Shown here in pieces: positions 53,899 through 63,641 of a stretch of DNA of 64,000 nucleotides (positions are counted from its first letter, which is position 1; each line of letters starts with the position of its first letter). The position numbers and the translations under genes are program-made. The stretch is from an uncultured Campylobacter sp. (GTDB taxonomy: Bacteria > Campylobacterota > Campylobacteria > Campylobacterales > Campylobacteraceae), in NCBI RefSeq assembly GCF_937959485.1, contig NZ_CALGPY010000005.1, positions 62,001 to 126,000 on the forward strand. The letters run 5' to 3'. The notes below the pieces were generated by a model that was not told the DNA's origin, searched no databases, and saw only the letters and a program-made list of their open reading frames with translations.

Positions 53899-54585
53899 AT
53901 GCAAGAGCACTTAAAGCTGCTTAAAGACCTGACCGTCCTCATCGTCGAGGACGACGAGATCGCAAGGGAACTGCTAATAGGCGGGCTAAAGCCATACTGC
54001 CTTAGCGTCTGGGGCGCGGCAGACGGGCTGGAGGGGCTGGAGTGTTTTAAAAAGCTAGCCCCCGGCATCGTCATAACCGACATCCACATGCCCGCGATGA
54101 ACGGCTTTGAGATGATGAAGGAGATGATGCGCATAAAGCCCGCGCAAAAATTTATCGTCTTTACCTCCTACGACACCGACGACAATCTCATCAAAAGCAT
54201 CGAGCACGGCGCGGCGTCGTTTCTAAAAAAGCCCGTCGATATCGCCGCGCTCTGCCGCCTACTAGTGGCTCTAACCTACGAAAAGGACGAAAAGCTCGTA
54301 CGCCTGGGTCCGCAAACCAGCATAAATCTCGCCAAAGAAAAGATCTACAAAAACGGCGAGGAGATCTATCTATCATTTTTGCAAAACAAGCTCTTTTGGC
54401 TATTTGCGTATAATCTAAACAAACTCGTGAGCTACGAGATGATCGAGGAGTTCGTCTATGAGGGCGAACAAACGAGCAAAGGCGCAATACAAAACGTCGT
54501 GCTGAGGCTAAAGCGGGAGCTGGGGGTTAAATTTAAAAACATTAGCGAGAGTGGGTATATACTACTAAGCGACGATCAAATTTAA
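53899..54585 (+). CDS. Response regulator with winged-helix domain
   Basis: 228 residues; receiver with acidic pocket (IVEDDE 15-20), D61 (ITDIHMP), and conserved Lys in SFLKKPVD (about 108-115); C-terminal winged helix about 140-226 ending ISESGYILL. GGAG overlaps the kinase stop just before the ATG. Likely controls the astA/dsb genes on either side. Confidence 0.9.
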   Translation: MQEHLKLLKDLTVLIVEDDEIARELLIGGLKPYCLSVWGAADGLEGLECFKKLAPGIVITDIHMPAMNGFEMMKEMMRIKPAQKFIVFTSYDTDDNLIKSIEHGAASFLKKPVDIAALCRLLVALTYEKDEKLVRLGPQTSINLAKEKIYKNGEEIYLSFLQNKLFWLFAYNLNKLVSYEMIEEFVYEGEQTSKGAIQNVVLRLKRELGVKFKNISESGYILLSDDQI

Positions 54586-54903
54586 CTTTGCGGCTTGGCT
54601 TTTTGCCCTATACTTCGTTGGATTTCGCTGCGGGCTGCAGTCGCGTATTATATTATACGCTCCTTTGCCCTTGCTCATCCGCCTCGTCTATGACAAAAAT
54701 ACTTCGCCTTGAAATTTTACGTTCAAATTTTGAAGTCAAATTTGTAAATTTTAGCTCAAATTTTACTCGCCGAGACCCGCGCCTTGAAAACATAAAATTT
54801 AGTCGCTATCGTGCCGCAGGGCTTAGCGATAAAATTTACTAGAAGCCCTGCGGCCAAATTTAACGCGGTGCATAAAACAAAGCTTGCTTTGGCGCGGCGA
54901 AGC
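54586..54903. other. Intergenic stretch between convergent genes
   Basis: No gene. Ends in the inverted repeat at 54813-54854. Confidence 0.5.
54813..54854. terminator. 12-base perfect inverted repeat between convergent genes
   Basis: GCCGCAGGGCTT (54813-54824) and its complement (54843-54854), 18-base A/T-rich loop. Placed where both the regulator and dsbA transcripts would end; T runs are weak on both sides, so bidirectional termination is tentative. Confidence 0.5.
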
Positions 54904-55557
54904 CTATTTCGCTAGCAGCTCCTTTACTGCGGCGACCATTTCATCGACGGAACCGAACGAGGAGGTGTTTAAGAGATACTTGCCGCTCACGACGAACGCT
55001 GGCACGCCTGAAATCACCGCGACCTCGTAGCCCGCGTCCCACTGCGCGAGCAGAGCCTGCGCCTTTTTGCTGGCAAGCGCCGCTTCATATTCGCTCTCGC
55101 TCACGCCCGCGGCATCCAGCGCGGTTTTGATGAACCTTTGTTTATCACTGCCGCCGCCAAAATCGTCCTTTTTGTCGTGGACCGCTTTGTAAATCGCGAA
55201 TTTCGCCTTTTTAAATTTCGACTCGTCGCTTAGTAGGCTCACATCGTCCTTTTCATCAAGCACGATAAGGGCTGCGAATATACCGCTCGCCGTCTGTCCG
55301 AACACACCCTTGGTCTTTAGATGCCACGGCAAAAACTCCGCCCCTTCGAGCTTTTTCATCAGCTGCGGCGTGACCGTCCTATCAAACGCATAGCAGTGCG
55401 GGCACTCGTAGTTAAAAATTTTGACGACGCTGTTTTTCGGCACGTTTAGCGGCTTTTGCAACACTTGATAATTAACGCCCTCCTCTAGTGCGTTTGCACC
55501 TACGCTAATCAAGCAAACGGCGGCTAAAATTTGTATAAATTTGGAAACCTTTTTCAT
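54904..55557 (-). CDS. dsbA: DsbA-family thiol-disulfide oxidoreductase (copy 2)
   Basis: 217 residues, signal peptide 1-23, active site C52-P-H-C55 and cis-Pro loop GVPAFVV. About half identical by eye to copy 1 (YQVLQKPLNVPKNSVVKIF against YVKLQKPLPVEQNTLVKVF), so the two are paralogues with different active-site dipeptides. The classical CPHC suggests a general oxidase. Single gene without a DsbB beside it. Confidence 0.9.
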   Translation of the reverse strand: MKKVSKFIQILAAVCLISVGANALEEGVNYQVLQKPLNVPKNSVVKIFNYECPHCYAFDRTVTPQLMKKLEGAEFLPWHLKTKGVFGQTASGIFAALIVLDEKDDVSLLSDESKFKKAKFAIYKAVHDKKDDFGGGSDKQRFIKTALDAAGVSESEYEAALASKKAQALLAQWDAGYEVAVISGVPAFVVSGKYLLNTSSFGSVDEMVAAVKELLAK

Positions 55558-55613
55558 CGAATTCCTTTGCGGTAAATTTTAAGGATTGTATAAAATAAAG
55601 GGTAAATTTGAGA

Positions 55614-55757
55614 TTAAAGCGAATAAAGCAGGGCTTCCCACAGAAAATATATAAAATAGTAGGCTACGCCATCACGCCGCTTGAGCGAGCAGGCTAATTT
55701 ATCGCCAGCTCTATCTCTGATCTCGCTCAAGCTCAAATTTAATAGCAAGGATTGCAC
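55614..55757 (-). other. Protein-like open frame of uncertain status
   Basis: From GTG at 55757 a 47-codon frame includes RDRAGDKLACSLKRRDGVAY and YFIYFLWEALLYSL. No ribosome site. The text is reminiscent of small spurious proteins annotated in Campylobacter intergenic repeats, so a conserved extragenic element is as likely as a gene. Confidence 0.25.
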
Positions 55758-55806
55758 GCTCGCAGCTTAATTTTAAAGTATGCAATCCACTTTAATTCAA
55801 TAAATT

Positions 55807-56688
55807 TTACTTATCAAAAGCATGTATTATCCATTTTACGCGCTCGGCGTCTCTATGATCAAAAAATAGCGTCTTGCCTGTATCCAGCGCAGCGATAGCA
55901 GCCATATCATCAGGCGTAAGCGCAAAATCAAAAATATCGAAATTCTGCCTCATTCGCTCTATTTTTACACTCTTTGGAATGACGACGATGCCGCGCTGAA
56001 TTAACCAGCGCAAAATAACCTGAGCTGAGCTTTTACCATATTTTTCACCGATACCGCTTAGTACGGCGTTTTTAAATATATCGTTTTTGCCCTCGGCGAA
56101 GCTAGCCCACGACTCAAATGTTATGCCGTAGCCATCAAGCACGCGCTTTAATGCTTCACGCTGAAAAAATGGATGACACTCAAGCTGATTTACCGCAGGG
56201 ATGACGCCGCTGTTTTCGCGCAGATCGACGATCCGATCAGCGTAGAAGTTGCTAACGCCGATAGAGCGAACAAGGCCCTCATCGCGCAAACGTTTCATCG
56301 CTCGCCACGCGCCGTAAATATCGCCATATGGCTGATGAATGAGATAAAGGTCGAGGTAGTCAAGCCCTAGCTTTTTCATCGACGCATCAAAGGCCTTTAG
56401 CGCTTGTTTTTCGCCCGCATCGCTGATCCAAAGCTTAGTAGTGATAAACAGCTCCTCGCGCTTTAACCCACCTGCAAGAGCCGTCTTAATTGCTGCACCA
56501 ACGCTCTCTTCGTTTTGATACGCCTTTGCCGTATCGATGCTGCGGTAGCCGACCGAGATCGCATCCTCAACGCATCTTTGAGCCTCTTTCGGATCTACCT
56601 GAAATACGCCAAATCCTAAAATCGGCATCTTGTTGCCGTCGTTTAAGATTACAAATTCCATTTTTGCTCCTTTGCTAAAAAAATTCAT
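55807..56688 (-). CDS. Aldo/keto reductase
   Basis: Up to 293 residues; ATG at residue 10 (MEFVILNDG, position 56661) has AAAGGAGC in front and is the better start, giving 284 residues. TIM-barrel AKR with the catalytic tetrad region DTAKAYQNE (Asp, Tyr), Lys in TTKLW and His in LIHQPYGD; the ending VIPKSVKIERMRQN binds NADPH. Reduces carbonyls; substrate unknown. Confidence 0.88.
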   Translation of the reverse strand: MNFFSKGAKMEFVILNDGNKMPILGFGVFQVDPKEAQRCVEDAISVGYRSIDTAKAYQNEESVGAAIKTALAGGLKREELFITTKLWISDAGEKQALKAFDASMKKLGLDYLDLYLIHQPYGDIYGAWRAMKRLRDEGLVRSIGVSNFYADRIVDLRENSGVIPAVNQLECHPFFQREALKRVLDGYGITFESWASFAEGKNDIFKNAVLSGIGEKYGKSSAQVILRWLIQRGIVVIPKSVKIERMRQNFDIFDFALTPDDMAAIAALDTGKTLFFDHRDAERVKWIIHAFDK

Positions 56689-56790
56689 CTTATATAAAAA
56701 ATTAAAATTTCGCGCTTAAGTCGTAAAATTCTATCCGCACCAAAGCGACAGGTGGAATTTAAAAGCCAAATTCCAACCCACCGCGAAATT

Positions 56791-58563
56791 TTAATAATCA
56801 AAGATATTCGGATCGATCACTATCGCGCGGTATGCCACGTCGTCTCTTGACGCAGACTCCACGTCCATCTCAAATTTGATGTCGTTGCTCTTCGGATCGA
56901 TCTCCACGAGCACCATTTTGATCGTTTTATCGGGCTTTAGCAGATAGACGTTCGAGCTTGAGATGAAGTACGTGCTTTTATCCTTTTGCCACTCCACGTT
57001 GCTAGTAACCGCGCTGTAAAAATCAAATCCGCGCTCCTTGCCAAACTCCCACGTCTGTTCTACCGTGCCCTTTTTCTCGTCGATCTTGTACTCGACCGCG
57101 CGAGAGTATTTTTGCTCTTTTAGCGCAGGCTGCTCCATGCCGCGGCCGTCGCCATTGTCAAATACGCTGATGTGCTTTACACTGCCCTTGTTATCGTAGC
57201 GCGGAGTTAGCCACGCGGTGTGCTGCGTCCACGACCAGTCGAAATCGCCCTCGCATTTTGAGTTTTCGCATTTAATTTTGTTGCCGTTTTTATCCACGGG
57301 CACTAGCACTTTTTCTTTAAAGTCCGCGCTCCAGCCCTCAGGCGATGCGAGGATCCATTTTACCTTTTTGTCGCGACCGATCTTAACGATACCTTGGTGG
57401 CGAAGCGAGAGGATGATGCCGTCGTCGCTAGGATCGTGCGAGATCGAGTTTACATGCGCCCAGTTGCGTCCCGTGCCGGTCGAGGTCACGTCGCCGAATG
57501 GCAGATCGTCGCTGATTTTAATCTCTTTGGCGTCCATGTCGATGTTTAGGCATACGGCACGAGCGTCAAGAGCCTTGATGAGGTTGCTGCGGTAGACGTT
57601 TTTACCGAAAATTTCATTCAGATCCCACTCGTCCACGACCTTGCCGCTGCCGTCCACTTCGATGATATGATCTCTGATCGTGTGCGAAATTCTGCCGTCA
57701 GGATGATGGTAGTTATATTTACCGACGCGAAGCAGCAGATGATCGCCTTTTAGCGGCATCACCTCGTGGCTAAGGTCGATGTAGCCGCGCGGCAGCTCGC
57801 GGTTATACACCTCCTTGCCCATCATGTCGTAGCGCATATATCGCTGCGCCATGCCCCAGCTCAGATCGCCGTTTGGCAGCTGATGAAAGCCCATCATCAT
57901 GCCGCCGTCCATCACTCTGCGCTCGCTGCGGTCGTAAAATTTCTGATAGTCCAGATACCATCTGACCTCGCCTTGCGTATCGACGACGAAATTTTCTGTA
58001 AAGTCGTTCCAGCTAGCTGCACCGCCGTTTTTCCAATCAAGCGGCTTATAGACGCTCGTTATGGTGTTGTTGATGAGGTAGAGCCTGTTTTTAAAGGCGG
58101 GATCGACCTTTTTAACCTTCATCTTTTGCATGTGGCTAAATCTATAATCGCGGCTATACGTCACGATCGGCTGAGCGTAAATTTTATACTTTTCGACCTT
58201 CTTTTCGCCGTTAAAAACGTAGCTTACCTCGACCTCGTTTAGATAGTCGGGATACAGCCCCCAGATCGGCACGCCGTCGTGCGTCAGTAGCGCATGCTCG
58301 GAGACGTTATAGGCGATGTCGATGCCGCCGTTAGGTTTTCCTAGTACCCGCACGTGGATATCCTTGATGTCCTTGCCCGCGCGATCAATAACGGCCGTTA
58401 GAGGCGCCACGTCGTATGGGTTGATAAACACCGAGCCAAGCTCGCCTTGGGTTTTTACCTGATGTGCCAAAACGCCCGCACTCGCAGTCTGCGGCACCGC
58501 TATAAACGCGCCGCTTGCCAAGGCTGCAGCCAAAACGATAGAACCGAAAAAATTCTTACGCAT
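56791..58563 (-). CDS. astA: Periplasmic aryl-sulfate sulfotransferase (copy 2)
   Basis: 590 residues, signal peptide 1-29, paralogue of 48837-50684. Active-site set H266 (DLSHEV), H370 (NWAHVNS), R388 (SLRHQG) and H448 (WTQHTAW) is complete. The disulfide candidate is C432-X4-C437, two residues tighter than copy 1. Both copies begin the mature part with GxxGxVxxNPYDxAPLTAVI. Flanked by the aldo/keto reductase and a tautomerase. May differ in acceptor preference from copy 1. Confidence 0.92.
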   Translation of the reverse strand: MRKNFFGSIVLAAALASGAFIAVPQTASAGVLAHQVKTQGELGSVFINPYDVAPLTAVIDRAGKDIKDIHVRVLGKPNGGIDIAYNVSEHALLTHDGVPIWGLYPDYLNEVEVSYVFNGEKKVEKYKIYAQPIVTYSRDYRFSHMQKMKVKKVDPAFKNRLYLINNTITSVYKPLDWKNGGAASWNDFTENFVVDTQGEVRWYLDYQKFYDRSERRVMDGGMMMGFHQLPNGDLSWGMAQRYMRYDMMGKEVYNRELPRGYIDLSHEVMPLKGDHLLLRVGKYNYHHPDGRISHTIRDHIIEVDGSGKVVDEWDLNEIFGKNVYRSNLIKALDARAVCLNIDMDAKEIKISDDLPFGDVTSTGTGRNWAHVNSISHDPSDDGIILSLRHQGIVKIGRDKKVKWILASPEGWSADFKEKVLVPVDKNGNKIKCENSKCEGDFDWSWTQHTAWLTPRYDNKGSVKHISVFDNGDGRGMEQPALKEQKYSRAVEYKIDEKKGTVEQTWEFGKERGFDFYSAVTSNVEWQKDKSTYFISSSNVYLLKPDKTIKMVLVEIDPKSNDIKFEMDVESASRDDVAYRAIVIDPNIFDY

Positions 58564-58752
58564 ATTCGCTCCTTTTGGGTAAATTTATCAAATTTTACTA
58601 CTACCAAATCACATAATAATCATACTAGCTTTAAATCAAATTTAAAGTTAAATTCTAATATATCTACTTAAATTTTAGAACGCAAGCGAGACGGGTAACA
58701 GGCTAAAATTTTGATATAATTAGCCCTGCTTTATCAAATTTAAGGAGAGAAA

Positions 58753-58962
58753 ATGCCATTCGTAAATATAAAAGTAGCCGCTCCAGAGCCTACAAAAGAG
58801 CAAAAAAAGCAAATCATCGCCGAGATTACGGACACGCTAGCACGCGTATTAGACAAAGACCCAGCCGCAATACTCGTGATGATCGAAACGCTCGGTATGG
58901 ACAGCATCGGTAAAAGCGGTCTAAGTCTTGAGGAGGTCAAACAAAATAAAGAGAAAAAATGA
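58753..58962 (+). CDS. 4-oxalocrotonate tautomerase family protein
   Basis: 69 residues starting MPFVNIKV, so Pro2 becomes the N-terminal catalytic base; KEQKKQIIAEITDTLARVL follows as in 4-OT. AAGGAGAG precedes the ATG. Small homo-oligomeric tautomerase acting on keto-enol substrates, perhaps phenol-derived; physiological role unknown. Confidence 0.88.
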   Translation: MPFVNIKVAAPEPTKEQKKQIIAEITDTLARVLDKDPAAILVMIETLGMDSIGKSGLSLEEVKQNKEKK

Positions 58963-59022
58963 GCGAATTTTTATAGGATTTTGAGTCAAAAATCACGCTC
59001 GCAGCGGGCGATACTTGCGCCG

Positions 59023-59569
59023 CTAAGCGGCCAAATTTACCGAACGAACAGGTAGCAGTTTAAAAACCGCCGCCGCAAGCCGCTCTAGCGGGCGAGCATC
59101 AGGTCTCTCGCCCAAGATTATCGGCGGACGGACGATCTGAAGGCCCTCAAAGCCGAGCTCGCTCACGCGCCGCTCGATCTGCCCTTTGGCACGCAGATAA
59201 AAGCTTGGCGAACCTTCGCTCGCACCCGGAGCTGATACGAGCACAAAGCGCCACACGCCCGCTGCTTTGCCCCACTTCGCCGCTGCATAGACGTAGTCTA
59301 CATCCATGAGCAAAAACGCCTCGCGCGAACCTGCCTGCTTCATCGTCGTGCCAAGCGCGCAAAAAATTTCGTCAAATTTATGCGGCGCGATATCCGAAAT
59401 ACCCTCAAAATCAATGATCTGCACGCAAAGTTTGGGGGTGGCAAAAGTCTATTTCGCGGCGCGCCCATGCCTCTACCTCATCGTAACCCGGGCTCTCGCA
59501 AAGCTCGCGCACCAGCTCCTTACCCACGACCCCTATAGTACCTAGCACAAGGGCGGATTTCTTATTTTC
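59023..59569 (-). pseudogene. Frameshifted NAD(P)-binding reductase (HTATIP2/YbjT-like)
   Basis: The upstream part in one frame reads ENKKSALVLGTIGVVGKELV, RELCESPGYDEVEAWARREI, DFCHP; the next part, one frame over, reads KLCVQIIDFEGISDIAPHKF, FCALGTTMKQAGSREAF, DYVYAAAKWGKAAGV and FYLRAKGQIE. The join is at a run of five G (about 59431-59436 on the plus strand); four would restore CHPKLCVQIIDF. The first part lacks a start codon, and the C terminus is short for the family. Could be a true pseudogene or a sequencing slip at the G run. Confidence 0.75.
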
Positions 59570-59682
59570 GTTCCCTGAATTTCTTTAAATTTTAACGCAC
59601 TTTACGGTCAAATTTAACTCCGGCGCTACGTTATTCTAAATTTTACGCGCATATCGTCCGCGCGGCGCGTAATGCATAAATT

Positions 59683-60441
59683 TTAGCGTTTACCTGCATA
59701 GTCAAATCGCGGGGCTTGTAAGCTAAACTCGAAGTTGTTTCGATCCACCGCGCCCACACACGCGTCGCTATCGTAAAGCGCGAGCAGGAATTCCGCCATC
59801 TCCTCGCTCGAGTGATAGCGCTTAAAAGCCGCGTCGTAGTCGTAGCCCGCGTCATCCGTCGCCACGGGGCCGAATTCCGTCCTAGTCGCGGCGGGCGCTA
59901 GAACTTTAGCCTGCATTTTGGCCTCTTTATCCTGCACCAGCTCTCGGTGCAAGCCCTCCGTAAAGGCGCTTACGAAAAACTTGCTCGCGCAGTAGGTGAC
60001 GGCGTTTGGCACCATGCTGTAGCCGCCAGCAGAGGATATATTGATGAGCTGGGCGGGCTTGCGCTTGTAATCGCGCACGAAGAGGTGGCTTAGCAGCGTG
60101 AGCGAAATGACGTTGAGCTGTAACATCTGCGAGATTTTGGATAGATCGCGCTCGCCGACCGCGCCGTAATCCCCGAAGCCCGCGTTGTTTATGAGCGCCT
60201 TCAGCTCGTAGCTTTTTAGCTCGCCCCAAAGCGCTAGGACGTTCTCGTTGCGCGCAAGGTCGCAAATTTTAATGACTACGTCCGATTCGGGCGCGATCTG
60301 CGCGATCTCGTCCTTTAAGTTTTGCAGCAGCTCCGCTCTGCGCGCGATTAGGATCAAATTTTCTCCTCGCCCGGCAAAGGCCTTTGCCGTAGCTGCTCCG
60401 ATACCCGAACTTGCGCCGGTGATGACGATATATTTTTTCAT
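59683..60441 (-). CDS. Short-chain dehydrogenase/reductase
   Basis: 252 residues; NADP-binding GASSGIGAATAKAF (7-20), NNAGFGDYG (about 89-97), catalytic Ser in NISSAGGY and Tyr/Lys in YCASKFF (about 154-160). Resembles DltE/YdfG-like general reductases. AGGATAG in front. Substrate unknown. Confidence 0.88.
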   Translation of the reverse strand: MKKYIVITGASSGIGAATAKAFAGRGENLILIARRAELLQNLKDEIAQIAPESDVVIKICDLARNENVLALWGELKSYELKALINNAGFGDYGAVGERDLSKISQMLQLNVISLTLLSHLFVRDYKRKPAQLINISSAGGYSMVPNAVTYCASKFFVSAFTEGLHRELVQDKEAKMQAKVLAPAATRTEFGPVATDDAGYDYDAAFKRYHSSEEMAEFLLALYDSDACVGAVDRNNFEFSLQAPRFDYAGKR

Positions 60442-60561
60442 TTTCTATCCTTTCTTGGTTTTTTCAGTTTAAAATTTTACTAAAGCTCGCCGCGTATTCA
60501 CGCGCGCGCTCGTCTTAAATTTACAAATTTGTCAGCATTTTGCGAGCGGTTTATTCGTCGC

Positions 60562-61134
60562 TTATGGGGGCGTGCGCTTGGTATCTACCGCTTTGCCGTC
60601 AAGATAATACCGACCGCCGGCGACGTAGTGGAGCGTTTTTAGCTCGTCAGGGATCTTTTCGAACAGCCAGTGCCTGCCGTCAAATATCCGCTCGTCCGCG
60701 TATGCCGCGACGACCTCGCCAATGAAAAGATCGTAGCTCTGCTCGTTGCGAGGCTCGGGGATACGCTTGCAAACGAGCCATGCAGCGCAGCCCGCGATCA
60801 GCGGTACGCGGGAGTCATCTTGATAAAAAATTTCCACGTTTTTCATCTTGTCCGCGTTATCAAAGCGCGAGTTGTTTTCGGCGCCCAGCTCGCTAACCAG
60901 CTCCGCCTGCGCGGCCGTGGGGATCTGCACGGCGAAATACCCACTCTTTTCGATGAGCGTCCTCGTGTACGAGCCGTTGTGCGGCACGATGGTAACCTTA
61001 TCGTAGTCGAGCGCCTGCGCCCACGTTATCGCCATCGCGTTGACGTCGCCATCGTATTTGGCCGATACGAGCGTGGTCGCGCCCGGATTTAGGATACGGT
61101 ATGATTTTTGTAGATCGACTTTTATGATCGCCAT
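60562..61134 (-). CDS. Flavin reductase-like (FMN-binding split barrel) protein
   Basis: 190 residues; NPGATTLVSAKYDGDVNAMA (17-36), WAQALDYDK, HNGSYTRTLIEKSGYFAVQI-like segment (about 52-71) and GRYYLDGK at the end mark the flavin reductase/FMN-binding family that works on NADH-dependent flavin reduction or flavodoxin-like redox roles. Single gene; AAAGGAAC precedes the ATG. Confidence 0.85.
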   Translation of the reverse strand: MAIIKVDLQKSYRILNPGATTLVSAKYDGDVNAMAITWAQALDYDKVTIVPHNGSYTRTLIEKSGYFAVQIPTAAQAELVSELGAENNSRFDNADKMKNVEIFYQDDSRVPLIAGCAAWLVCKRIPEPRNEQSYDLFIGEVVAAYADERIFDGRHWLFEKIPDELKTLHYVAGGRYYLDGKAVDTKRTPP

Positions 61135-61310
61135 TTTTGTTCCTTTGATTAAATTTTATCGGCGGCAGATGCCGCAAATAACCGAATGTTTGGTATTAAC
61201 TTGCCTTTAAATTTAAGCCTTAGGCTCTACTAGACCAGCCCAAGCTTTGGCGCGCTTGGATTAAATTTCTCCGCGGCGCGCGAAATTTGGCTGACTTAAA
61301 ATTTCACCTG

Positions 61311-61787
61311 CTATTTTCTGTGGATCTTATAGCCCTTGCCGCTTTTTAGCAGCGAAATTTTGCCGTCCTTCGAGACGTAGCAGCCACCCTTAACTTTGCT
61401 TAAAATTTCGCTCTGCGGCAAGCTCGCCCAAAAGATTTCTACCCTGCTTTTATCCGCGGAAAATATCCCGTAGATCGCAAGCGCGGCGTTATCCGGATCA
61501 GCTAACCTCACGTCCGCGATATCAAAAACCTGCACGCAGCCATTCTTAATCTTTGAAAAGCTCTGCCCCGCGGCGACTAAGCAGCCGTGCTTATCCGTGC
61601 CGCCGCCTATCATCGGCCCCTGCACGACGGGCACTTTGCAGACGCCCTCACTAGCGCCGCAGTCCGCAGCCGCGCTTTCGCCCCTCTTATCCATTGCGCT
61701 TATTTCCTCGCCTGGCTTTGTATCGTGCGCCGCGCAGCCACACAAAAACGCCGCCGCAAAGGTCGCGATTAAAATTTTACTTCTCAT
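61311..61787 (-). CDS. Hypothetical lipoprotein
   Basis: 158 residues; signal peptide with lipobox LCGC (Cys18). Mature part has GGGTDKHGCLVAAGQSFSKI (about 79-98) and several cysteines, and ends in a basic tail. Families of this look occur as small surface lipoproteins in host-associated bacteria; I cannot name one. AAGGAGC precedes the ATG. Confidence 0.7.
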   Translation of the reverse strand: MRSKILIATFAAAFLCGCAAHDTKPGEEISAMDKRGESAAADCGASEGVCKVPVVQGPMIGGGTDKHGCLVAAGQSFSKIKNGCVQVFDIADVRLADPDNAALAIYGIFSADKSRVEIFWASLPQSEILSKVKGGCYVSKDGKISLLKSGKGYKIHRK

Positions 61788-62027
61788 CTTTGCTCCTTAA
61801 ATTTATTCCGCCCTAATAAGCGTAAATTTACATGCCAAAAAGGCGCAAATTAACGCTTTCATTAAAACCGCGAATTCTACCGCCGCTCTGCTTAAATTTT
61901 ATCCATACGCCCGCAAAAGCTCGCTTCGGCGCTAAATTTTAAATCTCATGCGTCGCGCCCAAACAAAGCCCGATCTGCGCGATATCCCCATGCCGTTTTT
62001 ATCGCAACGCCCACAGCGCTTGATCGA

Positions 62028-63440
62028 TCAAAATTCCGCGTTTTGCTCCCAGATGCGCTCTTGCGACTTTCCGTCCATCGCCGCAAGCTCGGCCAGCTTG
62101 CAAAACGCCTCCCAAATCTCCTCGCGCTCCATGGTGTCGATGCTATGCTTGGCGTCTATCGCGTTAAAAACGGCGATAAATTCTTTTAAAATTTCGGTTT
62201 TCTCGGTCTTAAGCTCGTCTCTTGCGGATTCTGCTTCTAGCGCACTTAGTTTCTTGTGCGCGCCTACATAAGCCCTCATCGCCTTTCTGGCAGTCGCAGC
62301 GCCCACTCCATCTCTGCCGTCCCAGCCGCGCAGCGGGTTGTTTAAATTCGCCGCCAGCCACTGCTTGCTTCGCGGCTGCCTGATTACGAGGCTTTCTATG
62401 TCTTTAAACTGCGCTCTAGCCGCCTCGCAGGCGCCTTTGGGCACCGACCAGAAACAAAGGCGCTTTAGATGCGGTAGTTGCGCCCTCGTCGGAAAGCGTT
62501 CAAATCCGTAAACCTCGCTAAGCCAGACGTCTTTTAGATGTTCAAATTTAGCGAGCGCGTCGATGTTTTTTAGCGTGCCGCCCTGCGCGTTAATAAAAAT
62601 TTCGCGCAAATTCGGAAAGCTCGCCGCAACGCATGCGAGATCAATGCACTCGCCGCGTTGCGAAAATATCCGTAGATCGCGCAGTTTTTCAAGCCCGCGA
62701 ATGCAAAATCCGCCGCCGTTTAGCTCTAGCTGAACGCTCAAAAGCTCGCCGTCAAAGGGGCAGCGCACGCTTTTTAGCCGCGCGATATCGCTGTTTATCA
62801 CGAGCCGCCACAGCGAGCCGTTTAGCGTGATCTCCTCCGTGCCGCTCGCGTGCAAGACGAACTGCTGCAAATGCGTGCGCGAGATATCTGGGCTTTTGCC
62901 GGCGCAGTTTAGCTCAAGCTGCGTCATCATCGGCGTCGCTTCTAAAAAATCTTTTAAATTTTCATCCCAAATTTTGCTTTTTATCTCGTAGCAAAATGGA
63001 TTTTTACGCGCTAGATCGGTGTAGAATTCCCTGCTTTGGGGCTGCGAAATTTCAAGTTTTTGCTTGCGGACGGATTTAAATTTAGCGCGAATATCCTTCG
63101 GAAGCTCGTTCCACGCAAGCTGCATATAGATCTGTTCGATGCTTTGCAGGCTCACGCACTCGGGCGGCTCGCAAATCAAAGCGGCATTGCCGATAAAAAC
63201 GGGTTCGGCGTCCAAAATTTCATCCGTGCCGAGATAAAATTCTCCGCGCTTCCAAAAGTGATGATCGAAGTAAAACGGCTTAAGCTTAACCGCTTCTTTT
63301 AGCCCGGGCGGCGCGCTCGTAAAGCCGTCCAAAACGAGCGCGACGAGCCCCCTCTGAGCGCTTAGGATCTGCGCGGTAAAATACGCGTTCCGCCTCTTAA
63401 GCTTTACGGCGAAGAGATCGCCGATTTTCGGCTCGGTCAT
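62028..63440 (-). CDS. Hypothetical protein with leucine-rich-repeat-like middle
   Basis: 470 residues, no signal peptide. N-terminal 100 residues open KIGDLFAVKLKRRNAYFTAQ and resemble small beta-rich immunity-type domains (Imm26-like impression only); about 170-345 has irregular LRR-like text (LRDLRIFSQRG, FPNLREIFINAQGG, FEHLKDVWLSEV, LPHLKRLCFWSV); the last 100 residues are helical with GRDGVGAATARKAMRAY. Such layouts occur in contact-toxin immunity proteins, but no toxin adjoins in the window. Function unknown. Confidence 0.65.
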   Translation of the reverse strand: MTEPKIGDLFAVKLKRRNAYFTAQILSAQRGLVALVLDGFTSAPPGLKEAVKLKPFYFDHHFWKRGEFYLGTDEILDAEPVFIGNAALICEPPECVSLQSIEQIYMQLAWNELPKDIRAKFKSVRKQKLEISQPQSREFYTDLARKNPFCYEIKSKIWDENLKDFLEATPMMTQLELNCAGKSPDISRTHLQQFVLHASGTEEITLNGSLWRLVINSDIARLKSVRCPFDGELLSVQLELNGGGFCIRGLEKLRDLRIFSQRGECIDLACVAASFPNLREIFINAQGGTLKNIDALAKFEHLKDVWLSEVYGFERFPTRAQLPHLKRLCFWSVPKGACEAARAQFKDIESLVIRQPRSKQWLAANLNNPLRGWDGRDGVGAATARKAMRAYVGAHKKLSALEAESARDELKTEKTEILKEFIAVFNAIDAKHSIDTMEREEIWEAFCKLAELAAMDGKSQERIWEQNAEF

Positions 63441-63641
63441 TTCCGTCCTTTAAATTTTAATCTGTCCGCGCCCATTTGATGGGCGCAGGTCTGGCGGAGC
63501 CGCGAACTAAATTTAGCCCAAATCCGCTCCGCCATAAGGCGCTACTTCAAATCAAATTTCATCCACGCTCAAAGCTACTCGCGCCACGTTTTAAGCGCGC
63601 TTAAGAGCGCAAAACTATCGCGGAAGCCCGTACCGCGAAAT

